Source: Progne subis subis
Taxonomy: Eukaryota > Chordata > Aves > Passeriformes > Hirundinidae
DNA: 64,000 nt
NCBI GenBank assembly: GCA_022316685.1
Contig: JAKJHU010000083.1
Span: 2,604,001-2,668,000 of the forward strand
Direction of reading: 5' to 3'
Below, in pieces: positions 35,801 to 50,300 of this stretch. The notes beneath the pieces were generated by a model that was not told where the DNA came from, ran no database searches, and worked only from the letters and a program-made list of their open reading frames with translations. The translations under genes and the position numbers were made by a program. Positions within the stretch are counted from its first letter, which is position 1. Each line of letters begins with the position of its first letter.

Positions 35801-38188
35801 GAACCTCTGAGTGTAACTCAGCGTGTATCCTGCTGGCTGAATCCCCTGTCTGTGTGCTGGAGCTCTTGCCTCCTGCTGCTCAGTGCTCCCCAGTTCTTAG
35901 CTGCTCTGTGGATGAATGTCAGCCTTCAAGACAAGTGGTGTTGATAATGGCTTATTTTTGAGGAAGCTGGGGAAAGGGAGGAATTCACTTTCTGTCTGAG
36001 CAGACAAACGTCTTAAAGAGCTTTTGTGGTCTTTCTGTGTCTTCTCCAGGATGCGCTTGTGCACTAGTACCACAGAGTCAGAGGTGACAAGAGCCAAGAA
36101 CTATCTCCGAAATGCCATGGTGGCTCAGCTGGATGGTATGTTCTGGTTTATGGATTGACCACTCTGCAGCTTTTAGAGGGTTTCTGCTTGGGGTTCTCCT
36201 GGGGAACAGGACCTGTGTTAGAGATTGCAGTTCTGCTGGCAGGCACTGGGCAAAACTTCCTTTTCTTGCTCCACACTCTTCCTGCCGTGTTGTGAAAGCA
36301 GCTGACCCCAGCCTGTTGTGCTCCCAGGAGTGACATACTGCCCGGTGACCTAACAATTGAGACCCTCAAACTGGTCTGCCTTGGCTGTAACACTTTGGAG
36401 ATGAGTAAAGCTATCTGCATATTGTGTAGCTCCTGCTGGAGCTGCATAGAGAGAATTAGGGCTGCGTTTCATTAGTGGAGGATAAATGCTTAGAGTTTCT
36501 ACTTTGTGCTTTGGCTGATGATCAGACTTTGCAATTTTGGAAGGCTCCTTGGTGCACTGACCATGCAATATTTTCAACATCCAGGTACCACACGAGTGTG
36601 TGAGAACATTGGAAGCCATCTCTTGCACTACGGACGCTGTATATCTCTGGAGGAGTTGGATGCCAGGATTTCTGTAGGTATCCATTTGTTTTGGCTGGGA
36701 TACCTGAGTGTGTTGGTGTTGGTGTCAGTATTGTCTGGCCTTAGTCTGCTGCAGTAACACATGGCTTACTTAACCCTTAATCAGACCGCCTGGAGTCCAG
36801 GTGGTTATCCTGCTGACACTGATGTCAGAATCTCTGGCTTAAACACAGCATATCCTGTGTCCCTGTGACTGGAGTCAGTCCATCCCAGAAAGAGGGCATA
36901 CAGTTGCGTTAAGTGGCACAACCTGAAATTCCTGTAACAGTTTTCTGAGTGGTGTCCCACACCTAGTTTGTGTAGTTTCTGCAGCCACTCTATCCCTTAG
37001 AAAACGTCCGATTTTGGCCTTGTCTTCTGTACCCATGGGAGCATGCACTGTGTAGGGCCATTAGCCATCCATGCAGGCAGAGCTGGGCAGTTGGTGCAGA
37101 TTGCCCCAAGGGTCTGATTTTATCTTTTAATGATCTTTGATATGTAATGGCAAACAGTCAGTAACTTGCAACTTTGAGAAGTGTAGATCTGCTGGCAGAG
37201 TCATTAATTGCATGTTTGATCTTTATTAGGCCGTTGATGCAAGAATGGTGAGAGATGTCTGCAGTAAATACATTTATGACAAATGCCCAGCAATTGCAGC
37301 AGTTGGTGAGTAGTAGGTGACAATCAGTACCCGCTTAAAAAAACAAGGCGGGGCAGAGAGCTGAGAAGAAATGAGATGCAGACAGTCCTCATGTGTCTGT
37401 CCTGACTCCTTAAGCCACTCTGGTTCTTTAGTGGTATCCTCCTGCCTCTGCATGAGGTGTGCCAAGGCACATTTGCCACAAGATCAGACTTGCAGGTGAT
37501 GGAGATGCAGTGCTAGTGAGCTGCTGGCTGTCCTCCCACCTCTGCCTGCTGTGGAGCTATGACTAAGATGGGGAGTCCTGTAGCTGGGTGCGGGCCGAGC
37601 ATGTCTGCCAGGTGTCCTTACCCTGGGGTCAGGTGGTTTATGTAAGGGAAGTGAAGGGACTTGATTGTCCTGTGCTGCTCTGGCATGTCTGTCTGGCCAA
37701 GGACAAATTCCTCTTGGAAAACCTGCCTAAGCAGCTCAGCTCTGCTGCCTCCTTCCTGTGTATTGAGAATTCCCCTCCTCCTTGCAGCTGTTTCCTCTGG
37801 CCTTCAAAGTGGAACAGCTTGGAAAAGGGAGACAGTGTTTGAGCAGGAAGTTGAAATGTTGAAATTACTTGGTGGTTCCCTGTATTTTGTGGGTAGCTGT
37901 ACTGAGCATTGTGGAGCAGTGTGAGAAAACACCTTACTCTGTCAGGAGCTGGTATCTGCTAGTTTTCCTGATGCAGGTTTGAGCTGTAGTTGCCTGATTT
38001 TGTGCAGAGCTGCTATGGATTGCAAGCACAGGCTAATCTGCTACCATCTGTTTTAAAGACCATGAGAATCGGCACAGGTCTTTTCAGCTATATCTCCAAG
38101 TGACTTTACTCCTGTTCATTCAGGTCCCATTGAACAGCTCTTGGATTACAACCGCATCCGCAGTGCCATGTACTGGATCCGTCTCTAG
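29486..38188 (+). CDS. UQCRC1: UQCRC1, complex III core protein 1, complete, 13 exons
   Basis: Core 1 subunit of mitochondrial ubiquinol-cytochrome c reductase, on the matrix side of complex III; an M16-family peptidase homologue. Exons: 29486-29557, 29955-30095, 30562-30648, 31655-31784, 32533-32731, 33311-33390, 33537-33652, 34050-34193, 34903-35063, 36050-36135, 36585-36673, 37230-37305, 38124-38188. All introns are GT-AG with consistent phases, total 1446 nt, 481 residues (human 480). The first exon encodes an Arg- and Ala-rich mitochondrial presequence. The M16 zinc motif HxxEH is degenerate: residues 92-96 read FFMEH, with the first His replaced by Phe. Further family landmarks are [20 protein letters not shown] in exon 8 and DYNRIRS at the C-terminus. 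The start is supported by family length, the presequence and the promoter context. Confidence 0.97.
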
Positions 38189-38322
38189 GGTATGTTGCCT
38201 GCAGGTTGGAAATAAAGAAGCTGTGGACCATGACATGTTCCCTCTGGCACTGAATGTCTTGAGCACCACAGGCAAACTGAGTCCAATCAAAGTAGCTGTC
38301 TTCTCTGTGTTAAATGTATAAA

Positions 38323-38328
38323 AATAAA
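38323..38328 (+). promoter_or_regulatory. UQCRC1 polyadenylation signal
   Basis: AATAAA 135 bp after the stop codon, the first hexamer downstream, giving a short 3' UTR. Confidence 0.8.
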
Positions 38329-38344
38329 TACATCCTATGTGAAG

Positions 38345-41300
38345 TTGGTTTTGCTGGTAGTCAACTGTGTGTTCCTGGGTGGTGTGTGTAGACAATGTTA
38401 ATCTTGGCAAACTGGGAAGATACAGTGTGAGGAACTGGAGTTGTTGATAGGCAAACATCTTTCCAGAGGGGCTATGTTATCATAACCCATATGTTTCTAT
38501 ATGGAGATGTGGTACCTTTCATCTTAAGATTCCTGGTTATCTGTAATCCAACTCAATAATGAGCAGATTATTGTGTAGTGGTTGCTGGTCTACACATTCT
38601 TCTTTAACTCTCCTGCAGTCAGGCTCACCTATGCAATAACTGAGAAGCTTCTGACTGACCCATAAGATAATCTCTAGGTCTGAGTAGTTGGAAGAGGTAC
38701 CCAGCCCTTTCTGCCTTTTTGGTGTTAAACTGGTTGTTGCTCCCTTGTCTTGCCTCCAGACGTTGGAACATGGAACAGAAAGTTGAGCAAGGGGGATGGA
38801 GAAAAGTTTCCCACCAGGTGGTACTAGCCTGTCTCAAGCTACCCTTGGAAGCTGCAAAGTATTCCTGTTTGATTTTTCTCTTTGCAGTAAATGTCTCTGA
38901 AGTTCTCATTTAATTTACAGGTTCTGCCCTGACAAGGGAGATTTAAAAATAGCGTAAAAGTTTCTTAGAGTTAGTCACTACACTTGAGACTAATCCAGTG
39001 TACTAAGTCATTTGTGCTGAATCTGGATTCTTGATCAGAGAGTCAGTGTGTCTGAACCCATTGCATATACTAGGCAAGTTTGAAACTGTTAAATGCTCTT
39101 GATGCAATTTGGGTTTAACTATGGTCACAAGTTCTAGCTTGTTACACGTGCACTGAGGGCTGAAAAACTGAACAAGCTCACTTAAGTCTCCAGCCTTGTG
39201 GAACCAGTAAATGATTCTGTCTTGGTTTTTTGACTGCAATCAGACTGTAATCCTCTTTTTCTTACACTGCTATATATTTTCCCCTCCTCTTTGATTTTCC
39301 AAAGTGTTATGCAGTTAGTGACAAATACAAGGAAAGAGATCCTTCCTTAGCATTTTCTTCTTTGGAGGTACCTCTTTGGGAATGTCTGTTTTCCTTGAGT
39401 AATTAATTCCTCAGGCTCTTCTCTGCTGCTTTATTCTAGGAACACATTCAAACCCCTCAGCAACAGATGCTTTCCAGGTTGCTCTGTTTTTCTGCAAAAG
39501 CAACTGGCTGTGCTGAGCCTTGCTCCCAGCACTTCAGCAAGGACCAACTCCTGACCAAAGGTTGCAGCTCTGCTAGGCTGCCTGGCTTATGCAGCCTTAA
39601 ATGGATTTTGTAGATGCTTTTTCCATGTAGAACTCGGAGTATTTGGGCTGATCGAGACTAGGAGCCATGCCCTGGTGAGTGACCCTGGCTGCAGAGGACT
39701 GTTGGGTACCTGTTAGGAGTCAAGGCTGAGCTGTGTCCAGGATGTTGGCACTTTCAGGCTGAAGTTGTGGTGGCACTCTGTCTTGTAGTGCCTGTTGTGC
39801 TGCTGTGGTGGTCCATGCCTCCAGAAACATGAGCGTGTCACCAGCTCCAAGAGTTGAGAGGTTTGATGTAATTTTTTTTCCTTGGTAAACAACAACTGGG
39901 GATGTAAAAAGTGGGGAGGGGAAGCCCATTCAGGAGTCAAGTGTTCCTGCTTGGCACAGACCCCCATGCTCTGAGCCTTATCAGGGGCTTGGGAAGTAAA
40001 ACCTGGAATTGGCGCAGAGTCATTAATCATTTGGCAGACAAATGCTTTGATAGTGGAGGAACTGAAGCTCTAATCTCATTGGCTGGTCTCTTGCTGGTTG
40101 AGCTGTATGAGGGTGTTTCTGTTCCTCCACCAGAGTAGCCTCAGTCCAAGGGAATCCAGACTGGGAGATGTCTGGCGTGACAAAGTGTCCTATCAGCTTT
40201 TCCTGAACCTTGAAAAAGAGATCTTTTGCTGGACTCACCTCTCCCCTCTCCCCCCTCCTTGCAGTTTCTACTGCCCAGTGAACTGCCCAGTGAAGGACAG
40301 AGGAAGGAGTTGGAACAATCCCTAGAAGCATTGCAAGTTCACTGTAACAGTAGATGGCCTGGGTGACCTAATAAATCTGTTTCCTGGCTCCATGGACAAT
40401 GTGGGATTGTTCAGTAGGGCTCTTTGGCCAGTTTAGTTTTCAATGGCTGAAGTGTTTTATTTTGCTACTTGGAAGGTTACTTGGGATACCATTAGTCTGT
40501 GCTGATAAATTTAGCCTGGTATATGGATTGGCCTTTGCTCCCTTCCCCTTCTGAATGGTCTTACTCTTCCCAGATTAAGTCCCCTCTTTCAAGCTATTGT
40601 GATTGCTTTTACTCCATGACACCTTCGCATTCATCTGTTGGCTGGTAAAGGAGAGAATTTTTACATTTACTGTGCATTGCTGTGTGCGCCCTGTGCAAGG
40701 CTCTGCAGTTTGCTGCACAGCACTTCAGTGGCTTGTCTGCACTGCACAGAGCTATTCCAGGAATGTAAACTAGCAGTGAAAATGGGGAGCATTCACTAGA
40801 GCCCTGTGCTGAATGCTCCATGTTGTCCTGGTCTCTGCAGGGAGAGCTGCTGGTACCCCCAGTACAGTGCTGCAGGGCCCGGCAGATGTACAGGGTGGAT
40901 CTGCCTGTGGAGCAGGCAGCCCCTTTGATATGTGAGATGTTTGTGATTCGGGTGCTTGCCAAGAGAGGGGCTGAAGCAGCCAATTGTCAGAGTTGCCTCA
41001 CCTGAACTAATTACCCACCCTGGAAAGTACAGTTGATACTCGTGATGGGTGCTGCGCCAAGCCTGTACTGGGGGAGCAGGGAGCTGCAGGAAGGCTTTCA
41101 CTGAAATGAGAGGCTTGGAGCTGTGCCACTCTTAGGTGCCAGAGAGCTTTTGGGAGGAGAGCCCATAGCCCTCTGGGCCAGCTTCTGTACCTGCTGTCCT
41201 GCCAAGGCTGGTGGAAAATGGCAGTGGGAACCATAGGTGAGTGGTGTTTAGAAGACAGGGCAGCAGTGCAGCTCAGTGGTGTGTTGTGTTGCTGGAGCCT

Positions 41301-44300
41301 TGCTCTGCTCAGACCCCTGGTACAGGGATTGACTGAGGTGTTGGCATGGATATGATCAGGAACTTTCTGCCCACTCTAGCCCCTGTATCATGTGGTTTGC
41401 TCAGGAAAGGGATGGGTTATCCCTGAAGGGATGAAGTGACCCTCAGTGGAGCTATAGGATTGCCAGGCTGAGGGAGGTACCTGGTGCTTGGTAGTCCTGA
41501 CCAGGACTCCAGCTCTTCACTTTGCCCTTCTGTGCACTGCTGAGTCTTTGTACACCAGGAGAGAGGAACTATGAGCAGTGCTATCTGGACGCATATCCAG
41601 CAATCCTGTTTCCTCTTTGGAAAAGGAAATGCCTCATGTAAAGCTTTAGTATATTCATTGCATGGAAAAGCAGTGAACAAAAGGCCCATCCAGGCCTGAC
41701 TGCCAGCAACAGCCATCCCCGGCTGCTGTGAGGCATGAGGCACGGTGGCAGGACCTGTCTTTGTCTGCAGTGGTGTGCCTGGAAGGGGTGAGTTGGAGCC
41801 CTGAACACTCTCATTAAAAGCTGCTTTACCCCATCCAAAGAGGTTGGGAGTTCTCACTTTTCCATGCAAGTCTCTGCTTTCCTGTCCTTTCCCTTTATAC
41901 ATTTTCCTTCCTTGGGGCTGTGAAGTTTTTAGGGGGGCTGCCAGGCTGAGGTTTGGCTTTGTTGCCCATTCAGAACCATCACTGGGGATGCCCAGAAAAG
42001 CCCTTTGAAGTGTGGGGCGTGGAGAAGGATCTGCCCAGGGATGGAAAATGGAGCTGCTGGGATGGCAGCCTGGGGAGGTCCCAGCCCTGATCTGTGAGAG
42101 CAAGAGGGATTTTTTTCTGTACAAAGAGGTGTCAATAGTACCTGTGCTGGATCACCTGCCAGGTGCCCTGGAGACACTGCTCCTGCTTAATGTCCCACCA
42201 TACATTGCTGAGCTTCTGCCACGATCTGGGGTTTAAATTTAAGGCTCCGTATCCTGCTTTAGTGCAAGAGCTGCATGGCAGAGTCAGCATGAGGACAGCG
42301 AAGGAAGCTGGATTAAATGCCTGAAGCAAGATTTGGGCGAGGCTTAAGATACTGAAACAGGAGCCTGAATATCTGAGTGCTGTTCGTGGTTCCACCAAGA
42401 ACCTGCAGTGTGACATCAAGCATTCAGCTTTCCAGGGCACTGTGTCAAGGTGGGTCCTGACACCAGGTGCAATGCACAGAAATAAAGCTGCTCCTCGTGC
42501 ACTGCCCTCAGCACACAGTGACTCAGGTGTGCAAAGCATTTAGGTAAAGCAGCCCCAGTACTCTGCATGCAATGCATGTGACTTTTATTCAGAGTAAGCA
42601 CTTGGATAATGCTATAAAGGGAATGTACTGCTTATCTTTGATTTATTATATTTAGGGAAGAATGAGTTGACTCTTCTGGAGGGGATTTTTTCCTTCCTCA
42701 TTTGAATGTTTAATCTAGGGAGCTATAGTGATGTTGCTTCAAGATTTAGCAGTGGATGTATTTCAGCTTCAGGAGAGTGCACTCTGAGTTTTCTTGGAAT
42801 GCACCGTAGAGCTCGACATTGTACAGATTCCTGTGTACCAAACCCATGACCCCCAATTCAGGTTAAGTCACTCTTGTGCAAAGCTTGAAGTGATTGAGAA
42901 ACAGGTTCAGTGCTACCCATGAAACATTGAGGTTGGGAATTACAGGTAGGGATAATTGCCCACGCTCTGGGGTTTCTCACAGCAGGCTTGGTGAAGAGTG
43001 GCTCTAGGAACTGGAGCAGCATGTGTCTGTGGCAAGTTCCTGCCTCTGCTCCCCTGGCACAAAGGTTGCCCTGGAGTATCAAGAGGCTGTCAGGAGGAGA
43101 AGATAGCAGGTGAGTGTGCTTGAGTCTTAGACATCCCAAGTCCATGTGGCAGTTCTGCTTTTTCCATCCCTTCCCCCACTGGCGAGGCTGGAGGTCCCCG
43201 CTGTGCCGAGCTGCTGTCCACTCTGGTTCTCTGGCTTCCCCTGCTTTGTTTACTGCTGTTCCAGATGTGCAGCACTTGGCAGGAGCCCCTATGATGTGGG
43301 AACACAAGTATCTCCTGTTTCTGCCTCACATGTGCAGCAGTGACTCACAGGTGACCTTGCCCCAGCTCTCCTGAGGGGGATGGAGGATGAGGTTCTCATG
43401 GTTCAAGGTGAGTCCAGAAGGTGGTGAGGGGCCCGAGACAGGATGCTGTGCTCTTCCCTTCTTGGTGGCAACACAGAAGGGCACAGAGGTGCTGGTGATG
43501 TGGTTTCTGCAAGGACCTGGAGCTCTTGAGAACCCCTAATTGTCACTGCTTGGGGGTGCACTATGTGGATGCAGATCGTACCCCCATTCCCATTGGGCCC
43601 CCCACCTGTGCTGCTCAGCCTTCCCCCTGGAGCTCCACAGCATCCTGCCCCACAGCTAGGGGGTCTTTGTGCGGGATGTACGTGTCCACCCGCCTCGTGC
43701 CATGCTGGTGACGCATCCTCCTGCTTGATGGAGATGTGAAATCATCCTGGGGAGGTCTAGGGAGGGAGGAGTTCCCATGGTGACAGACATCGATTCACCC
43801 GGCAGCGGGGGCAGGGCAGGTACTTTGTCCTGTTTATTCCTTTCTTCTGGAGTCAGGCACCCAGCCAAAGAGCTGAAGGAGTAATGGCATAGCCTCGCAG
43901 GGGAGAGACAAGTCTGGTCTCGTGAACTGCATTAATCCCTCTGGAGCAGTTTTCCCTGCAGCCTGGCTGATGCCCCACACGTAGGGGTGAGCCTGACCCT
44001 ACCTGCAGCGTTGATTCCTTGGGTGCTGGTTCCTTGTAGTTTCCTCACCATCCTAACAGACCTTGATAACCAGATCTTAATCTTCCTTCCCATGGATCCT
44101 CGGCCATGTATGAAACATTCAGGGCAGTATCCTGCAGCTGCTGGGGATCCAACACTGTTAGCCAACACACCCCTGGTATGGGGAAAGGTGGGTAAAAGCT
44201 TTGTGCTATCCACATGCCTTTATCAATGCCCAAGGCCTGCAAAAGCCCCTTACCCAGAGGCTGCAGCATGGTCCAAACTCTCTAGTGCTAAGAACCCCTT

Positions 44301-47300
44301 CCTGAACCGCTGTCTGTTCGTGGGCAAGGCCCCTGCCATGCCTGGGTGTGAACTGTGCCATCCCCTCCCTGGCAGAGCACGTGCCTACAGGTCCTTGCTG
44401 GGCTGCACGTCTCCCACCAGCTCTCTCCAGCAGTGGGTGATGCTCCCCACAGCTCTGCAGGGCTCCCCTTGCACAACAAGCATCCAAATCCCAGGAAGAG
44501 TGGGATAGGGACTCTCATGAGGCCTGCCAGAAATTTATATAGAGCTGCATGTAGTTTTTAGGTGGGTTGGTGCAGGTTATGAAACATGAATAGAGGCAGA
44601 GAGGAAGCATTGGGCAACCACCCTGTCCTCCCAGCCATCAGGCCTGCATCCCAGATGCAGAAGTAGGGAAGCAAGAGCAGGATCAGGCAAAAGAGGAGTG
44701 AGAGAGAGAGAGACAGCCTTTCCCTTGCACAGAGGCTGTGAGAAATCTGGATTTGGAGAGATGAAGTGGGCAAACTCCTTCTTAGGCGGCTCCAGAGCAT
44801 GAGTCTTGTCACTTGTGAGCACAAGCTGGCATGCTGCTCTGCCAGGGCTGGTAGTACCATTGCCTCTGGGCTGTCAGCAGGAGGGACTGAGCACAAGGCA
44901 GTGACCCATGTCTTGGGAAGGCAGTGTCAATTCACTGTGAGCTGTGGTGCAGCAGCAGGGTCCTAGGACAGTAGTCCAGCATGTACATCCTTGGGGGTTG
45001 GGATAGAGGCCCTTGAGGACTGGCTCCTTGGAGTAACGAGGAATAGCCAAAGTATTATTCTTGGCAATGCTCCTCCCCTGTGAATACAGCTATCCTGAGC
45101 CCCTGCAGCCAGGGAACCATCTGTTGTTGCCAGTTGAAAGGAGGAACATATATATATATACCCAGCCCCCTCAAGCTGTGCAAAGTCCCTACAAGGAGCA
45201 GCTTCTTGCAGCACAGCTGGCAGTATCCCTGGAATCCAGCATCCTAGGCCTGCATGCTGCCTCTCTGCCTTTCCTCCCCACTGCTTGGCAGTTGCTGTGA
45301 GCCCCTGTCACCATCCTGCTTTCCTCCAACACCCCATACCATGCTGCTGCCTTCTCCTGCAGGTTCTCCAGGGTCCATGGGGGCTCCCATGTTTGAGTTA
45401 GCCTGCAACTGGCCTTTTGTCCTTGGATGCTGTGCTGGAAGCTGGGCAACTGCTGTTTCCCAGAAAAGCTCAACATCAGGTAGCAGAGCAGATTCCTTGT
45501 GCAGGGAAGGTGGTGCTCCCTTGCCCAACTACCCCTGTACCATCTTCTCCCAGCATGGGTTGGGAAGGATGGATGGGGCAGCCATGGCTTCATGGTGCTT
45601 GTCCCACTCTTATGGGGAGTGGAAGTGCTGCAAGGGTTTGGGATCTGATGGGTAGCTTGTCCCCATAGGCACAGCTGTGTTGCTCCTGTAAGTGCCCTGG
45701 TCTGGGCTCTGTCCTGGCCTCCAGCAGACACCTCTGCTTAGCTGCTCCTGTGTGTCCCTCCACTCTCCTGAAGCCATAGTGCCCCTAGAAGCCAAATTTG
45801 GAGCAGAGCACCTTGCAAGGCCAGGAGCAGCCCCTGCTGTGATGGCCTCCCAGCACCTAGCAGGGCCTGAGCTGTCCCATCTGCCACACACCTTCTTGTA
45901 GGGATGCTGGTGAAGTCTTGAGGCGGTCAGAGGCGTGGTACCTTGGTGTTTACAGGTAAGATGATTTCTTTGCTTTCCTCGGCACTGCAGGGAAGCACCA
46001 GTGACCTGGCCTTGCCCCAAGCTGCTATCCCAGGGCCGGCCGCAGGAACGCCACCTTTAGCCTCTGCATCTCTCACCTGGCCCGAGGCGCTGGGCTGCCG
46101 ACAATACTGGTCCCTGGGGAGCCTCGCAGAGGGGCAGGGTTAGGCAGGCAGACTGGGCAGCACTGGGGGGTGCAGGATGGCACGGGCTGGCTCAGCTGCC
46201 CAGCGTGTCGAGTCACGCTCTGCGCACCTCGACCCAGCCCGCACACGCCCTAAGTGTGTGCAACGTGGGCTGGCAGCTCTCCTTCGGCTTCCCTTCATCT
46301 CCTTCCTGCAGGCATCCAAGAAGAAACCACTCCCTCTGCTCTTCCAGTCCCTGCTCTTATGTTGCAATGGCTTTCTGGGTCTCCCTTCACGCACTCCAAG
46401 CCCAGCTGTGTCCCAGCAATTGCCTGCTGCTGCCTGCAAACCCTGCAGCCACAACTGGGCTGGGAACACTTCAGTCCTTGTAACCCCAAGGCAGGGAATT
46501 TTTATCTGCCCCTACAAAGAATCAGGAGTTTCCTTTCCATAGCTGTATGTGCTGGGCTCATTGGGGCGTAAGCACCCCATGGGACTTTCAGCTTGATGAA
46601 AAGCAGCACTGGCCCCATGCAGAGGGGCTGAGGGAGTTTTGTTGCACCTGGTCCCTGCATTTCTACCATCTCATACATGCCCATTCTCAAGGGCAAGGCA
46701 GGTTGATTTTACTGAGCCTGGACCCAGCTGCAAGTGGGGACTGCAGGACCAGGAATGAAGAGGAGCAGCTCGTCCCTCAGTCAGTTGAGAATCTGGATTC
46801 CTGCAGAAGAGCCAGGCTGTGTGTGTGGCCATCTGGAGCATGGGACAATTCAGCCCCAACTTGCATTCCGCTTATACCTTCCCCCTGCCCCCCGCTGGGT
46901 TCCTGACACCCAGCCACTGTGCAGCCTCTCTGTGTATCCCCAGCATCACCCAAAGCCCTGCCACAGGATGCAGCTGAGGGCAGCTTTTTAACTGGGGACC
47001 CTAGAGCCCCATTCACTGCTGCTGGCTCCTTATCCTGCTTCCATCATCCCTGTTGTCACCTTCCCTTTCTGGCATGCTGGCTCCATGCCCTTGCAAAGCA
47101 CTGCCAGCCCTTGGCAGAGCCCTGGTGGTGCCTGGCTCTCCTCTCACCTGCTGTCCCTAAGAAGCAGCCTGGCCTCTGAAGTCATGCTGACTGGGGCTGC
47201 CTTCTCCTGCATTACTTGGCCAAGGGGAGGGTCACATCCCCGTGGTGTCACTGTTCCCTCCTGAGCCCATTTTGCATGGCCAGTGGGGCCTGGCCACAGT

Positions 47301-50300
47301 CCAGCACAGGCTCATGCAATACTAATGTGTGGCTGTGCTGGCACCAGCCTCCAAACACAATAGTTTACGCACAGGAAAGTCTTTCCATCCCTCCACAGCA
47401 GTGGTGGGAGAGCTGGGGCATGCATCCACCCCATGGAGAGCCCTGGTGTGGGGGCACAGCAGGCTCAGCCTGACCCTAAGCTTGGCTGCAGTAGGACCAC
47501 TTGCCTCCATCATCCTCCAGTCACCAGACTGCTGCTGCCTACACCGCAGCTAAGGTCCCCCACAACCAGGAGCATCCCCTTCACTTTGGACAGCCTAAGA
47601 GGTGCTGGGCAAAAGAGGGCAGCTTGTTGGTCATGACTTGATCCTGATGTCATACTTTGATTCCTTTTGCCACAGGGATGTGGCCTTGGCCAGCATCAGG
47701 ATAGAGGGTGCTCTAAGCTGTCTCCTCTGGCACAGAGGATGTGGGGGGCTACTGTCTCTTTCCCTTGTGAAGTGCATCCTGGAGGGCTGGCATGGCTTCT
47801 TCCCACCCCAGACCCATCAGGGTAGGTCAGCAGGCAGTAAGGGCTGACCATTTCCCACCCTGGTCTATTTTGTGGTCTCTTGGGTTGCTGGGTTGTCTCA
47901 TGGGGTGGCACAAGTGTTCCCCAAGGCTGCGCTTTGAGTGTCACCCTATCCCTCTGGGCTCTTCCTGAGCTGACTGGTGATAGTGGCCAGAGGTCATGGG
48001 GCTTCTTTCCTGTGATGCTGGGCTGGTGCCACATCGTGGAGCTGGCAGTGGCTGGTGCTGGAAGACATTCCTGCAGTGTGTCCCACCTGGTCCCCGTGGC
48101 AGACAAGGTTTCCCCTCCAGGCTCTGGCCAGCTCCTCCACTCCTCACCCGCCTCGGCAGCAGCCCCCTTCTGCTCCCCTCCCCAGTGTAAAAGTGCTGGG
48201 AGAGGTGGCTTCTCCCTCCCAGCAGCCCCAGAGCTGTCTCATGCATCCCCACTGGCTGGGGATGCATATGTTGTGCTGAAGTGAGGAGTGCTGCAGGACT
48301 GCAGTAGGGCCGGAAAACTAAAATCCTATAAGGGTTGTGCTGAATCCCAGCCCATGTCAGATCAACACCAGAGGCAGTGGGTGGAGAGGGTGGGCAGATG
48401 ATGGAGGCAACATCCAAGCCCCACAGCACCATGAGTGCAGCAGGCTCTCACTGTATCTCACCATGATGCATGACTCATCCCATCCCAGAGAGCTGAAACC
48501 TTACCTGGGGCTGAAGATTTTCTTGTTTTCCACTAAGGCAGCAGTGAGACCTCATGCCCAGCAAACATGAGCAGGGAGAAGCTCAGGTCCTGTGCACGCT
48601 CTCAAACCAGGGGTCTCCCTTCCACAGGGGTGGCATGACCCCTGTGAGGCTCAGAGTTAGTGCTTGCCTGGGCAGTGCCCTGCGAAGACCAGGGTTGTTG
48701 GGGCCCTGTGGAGGTGTCCTGGAATGTCTTATGATCTGGACAGCTGTTGAGCGTCATTTGGAAACGAGGTTGGCATGCACAGGCGAGGAGCTGGGGTCAG
48801 GGTCAGCCCTACAAATTTTGATCAGTGTCAGTGCAGAGGAATCAGCATGCTCTGGGGCTGAGCCAGGTGTGAGATGGGGAACCCCAAGTCTGGGCTGTGG
48901 GAATGACTAGTGGCTGGGCTGCCAGCCTTCCAGGCTTTGGGAAGGGTTTGCAGCCTTTCAGGATGTCCGCGGAGGGACTGGCATGCAGCGGTGCGGGGCT
49001 GCCTGTGAGTCACTCACACCTGGTGCTTTCCATCTGCAGAGGCAGGACCGTCCCGCGCCGGGGGCTGCAGATTCCTTCTCTGGTCCTGGTATGCGGAGGG
49101 AAGCTGGGAAACACTGCGGAGGTGGAAACACTCTGGCTTTGGGGATCCAGCACCCCTGGGTACCCCACTTCAGTGCACACGTAAGGGGAATACTGCTGGC
49201 AAGATGGTCAATATGCTGCCGGGCTCTCCATGAACGATTTGGGGACCACCCCAAACCTGTGCCTGCCTGAGTACTGGGGGCCGTGGTGGTTGGCAGAGCC
49301 CCTGGCATGGCTGTGAAATGTCCCTGCCCCGGTGCCGCTGCCTATGGTGCCCGCTGGGCAATGCTTGCCACAGCGCTGCCCCTGTTCGCCGTTGTCACCC
49401 CCTCAGCCGCCCTGTGCCCTGTCGCCGGCACCGTGCCGTGGTGGCTGCTCCACCGGGACCGGGGCCAGCCACAGAGCCCTTGGCAGGCCCCTCCGCTCCC
49501 TCTTCAACGAAGCCCCTTGTCTAATTGGGACAGGCTGCCCTGTCTTCATTAAACGAGCTCTGGCGCGAGGAGGGTTTAGGGATGGTCCTGACCTGAGGAT
49601 ACTGGACACACAGCCAGACCCAGAGGGCTGGGGCAGGCAAGGGGGAAACCTGTGGCCACGGCAAACTTCAGAACCTGCGCACCAGGTTTAGGGGCTGGGG
49701 CTGGGGTCTAAGGAGAGGAAGGCTAATGAAGAGGAGGGGATGCACTGCTTGCTGTGCCTTTAAGAAGAGTGAGGGCATCGCCGCTCCTCCCCTGCCTGAG
49801 AGAGTTGCCTGAAGCCGACCCTGTAGTATGCTTCCTAGGTGGCCGGTGGCCCTGCCGCAGGCCCCCAGCTGTGAGGTGGCCCTGGGCCCTAGAGATCCCC
49901 ACTATTGCTCCCCTTGCTGCCCACAAGAAAATGCCTCTGGACCTCTCCATTGCCCTGCCAGGAGCTGGAGGCAGCCCCTGGACCAGTGGCCAGGATGGCA
50001 CAGGTACATGGGGTGCTGGGGACTGGGGAAGGCAGGCTGACCAAGGGGACAGAGGATAGGTGGCATGGGATGCGTGGCAGGTTTCTTGAGCCAGGGTCAA
50101 CCCCAGGTGAGCACAGGCACCAGCGGGGAGGATGATGTGCCCCAAGGAGCAGTGTGGTCCCACAGGTGCCCTGGGGATGAGGAGCACTCAGAAGGTCAAA
50201 AGGGTGCACTCTGGGCGGAGGAGAAGCCTCAGGGGACTGTTTCACCAATCACAGAATGGACAGGAAGTGAGACCAGGGCAACACAAGTTCCCTGTCTGCC

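Noticed and set aside
41417..42124. 235-codon open frame on the minus strand
   Set aside because: No recognisable domain, no splice context and no supporting neighbours. A rough estimate suggests that an open frame of this length could occur by chance in 64 kb of such sequence. Transcript evidence would be needed.
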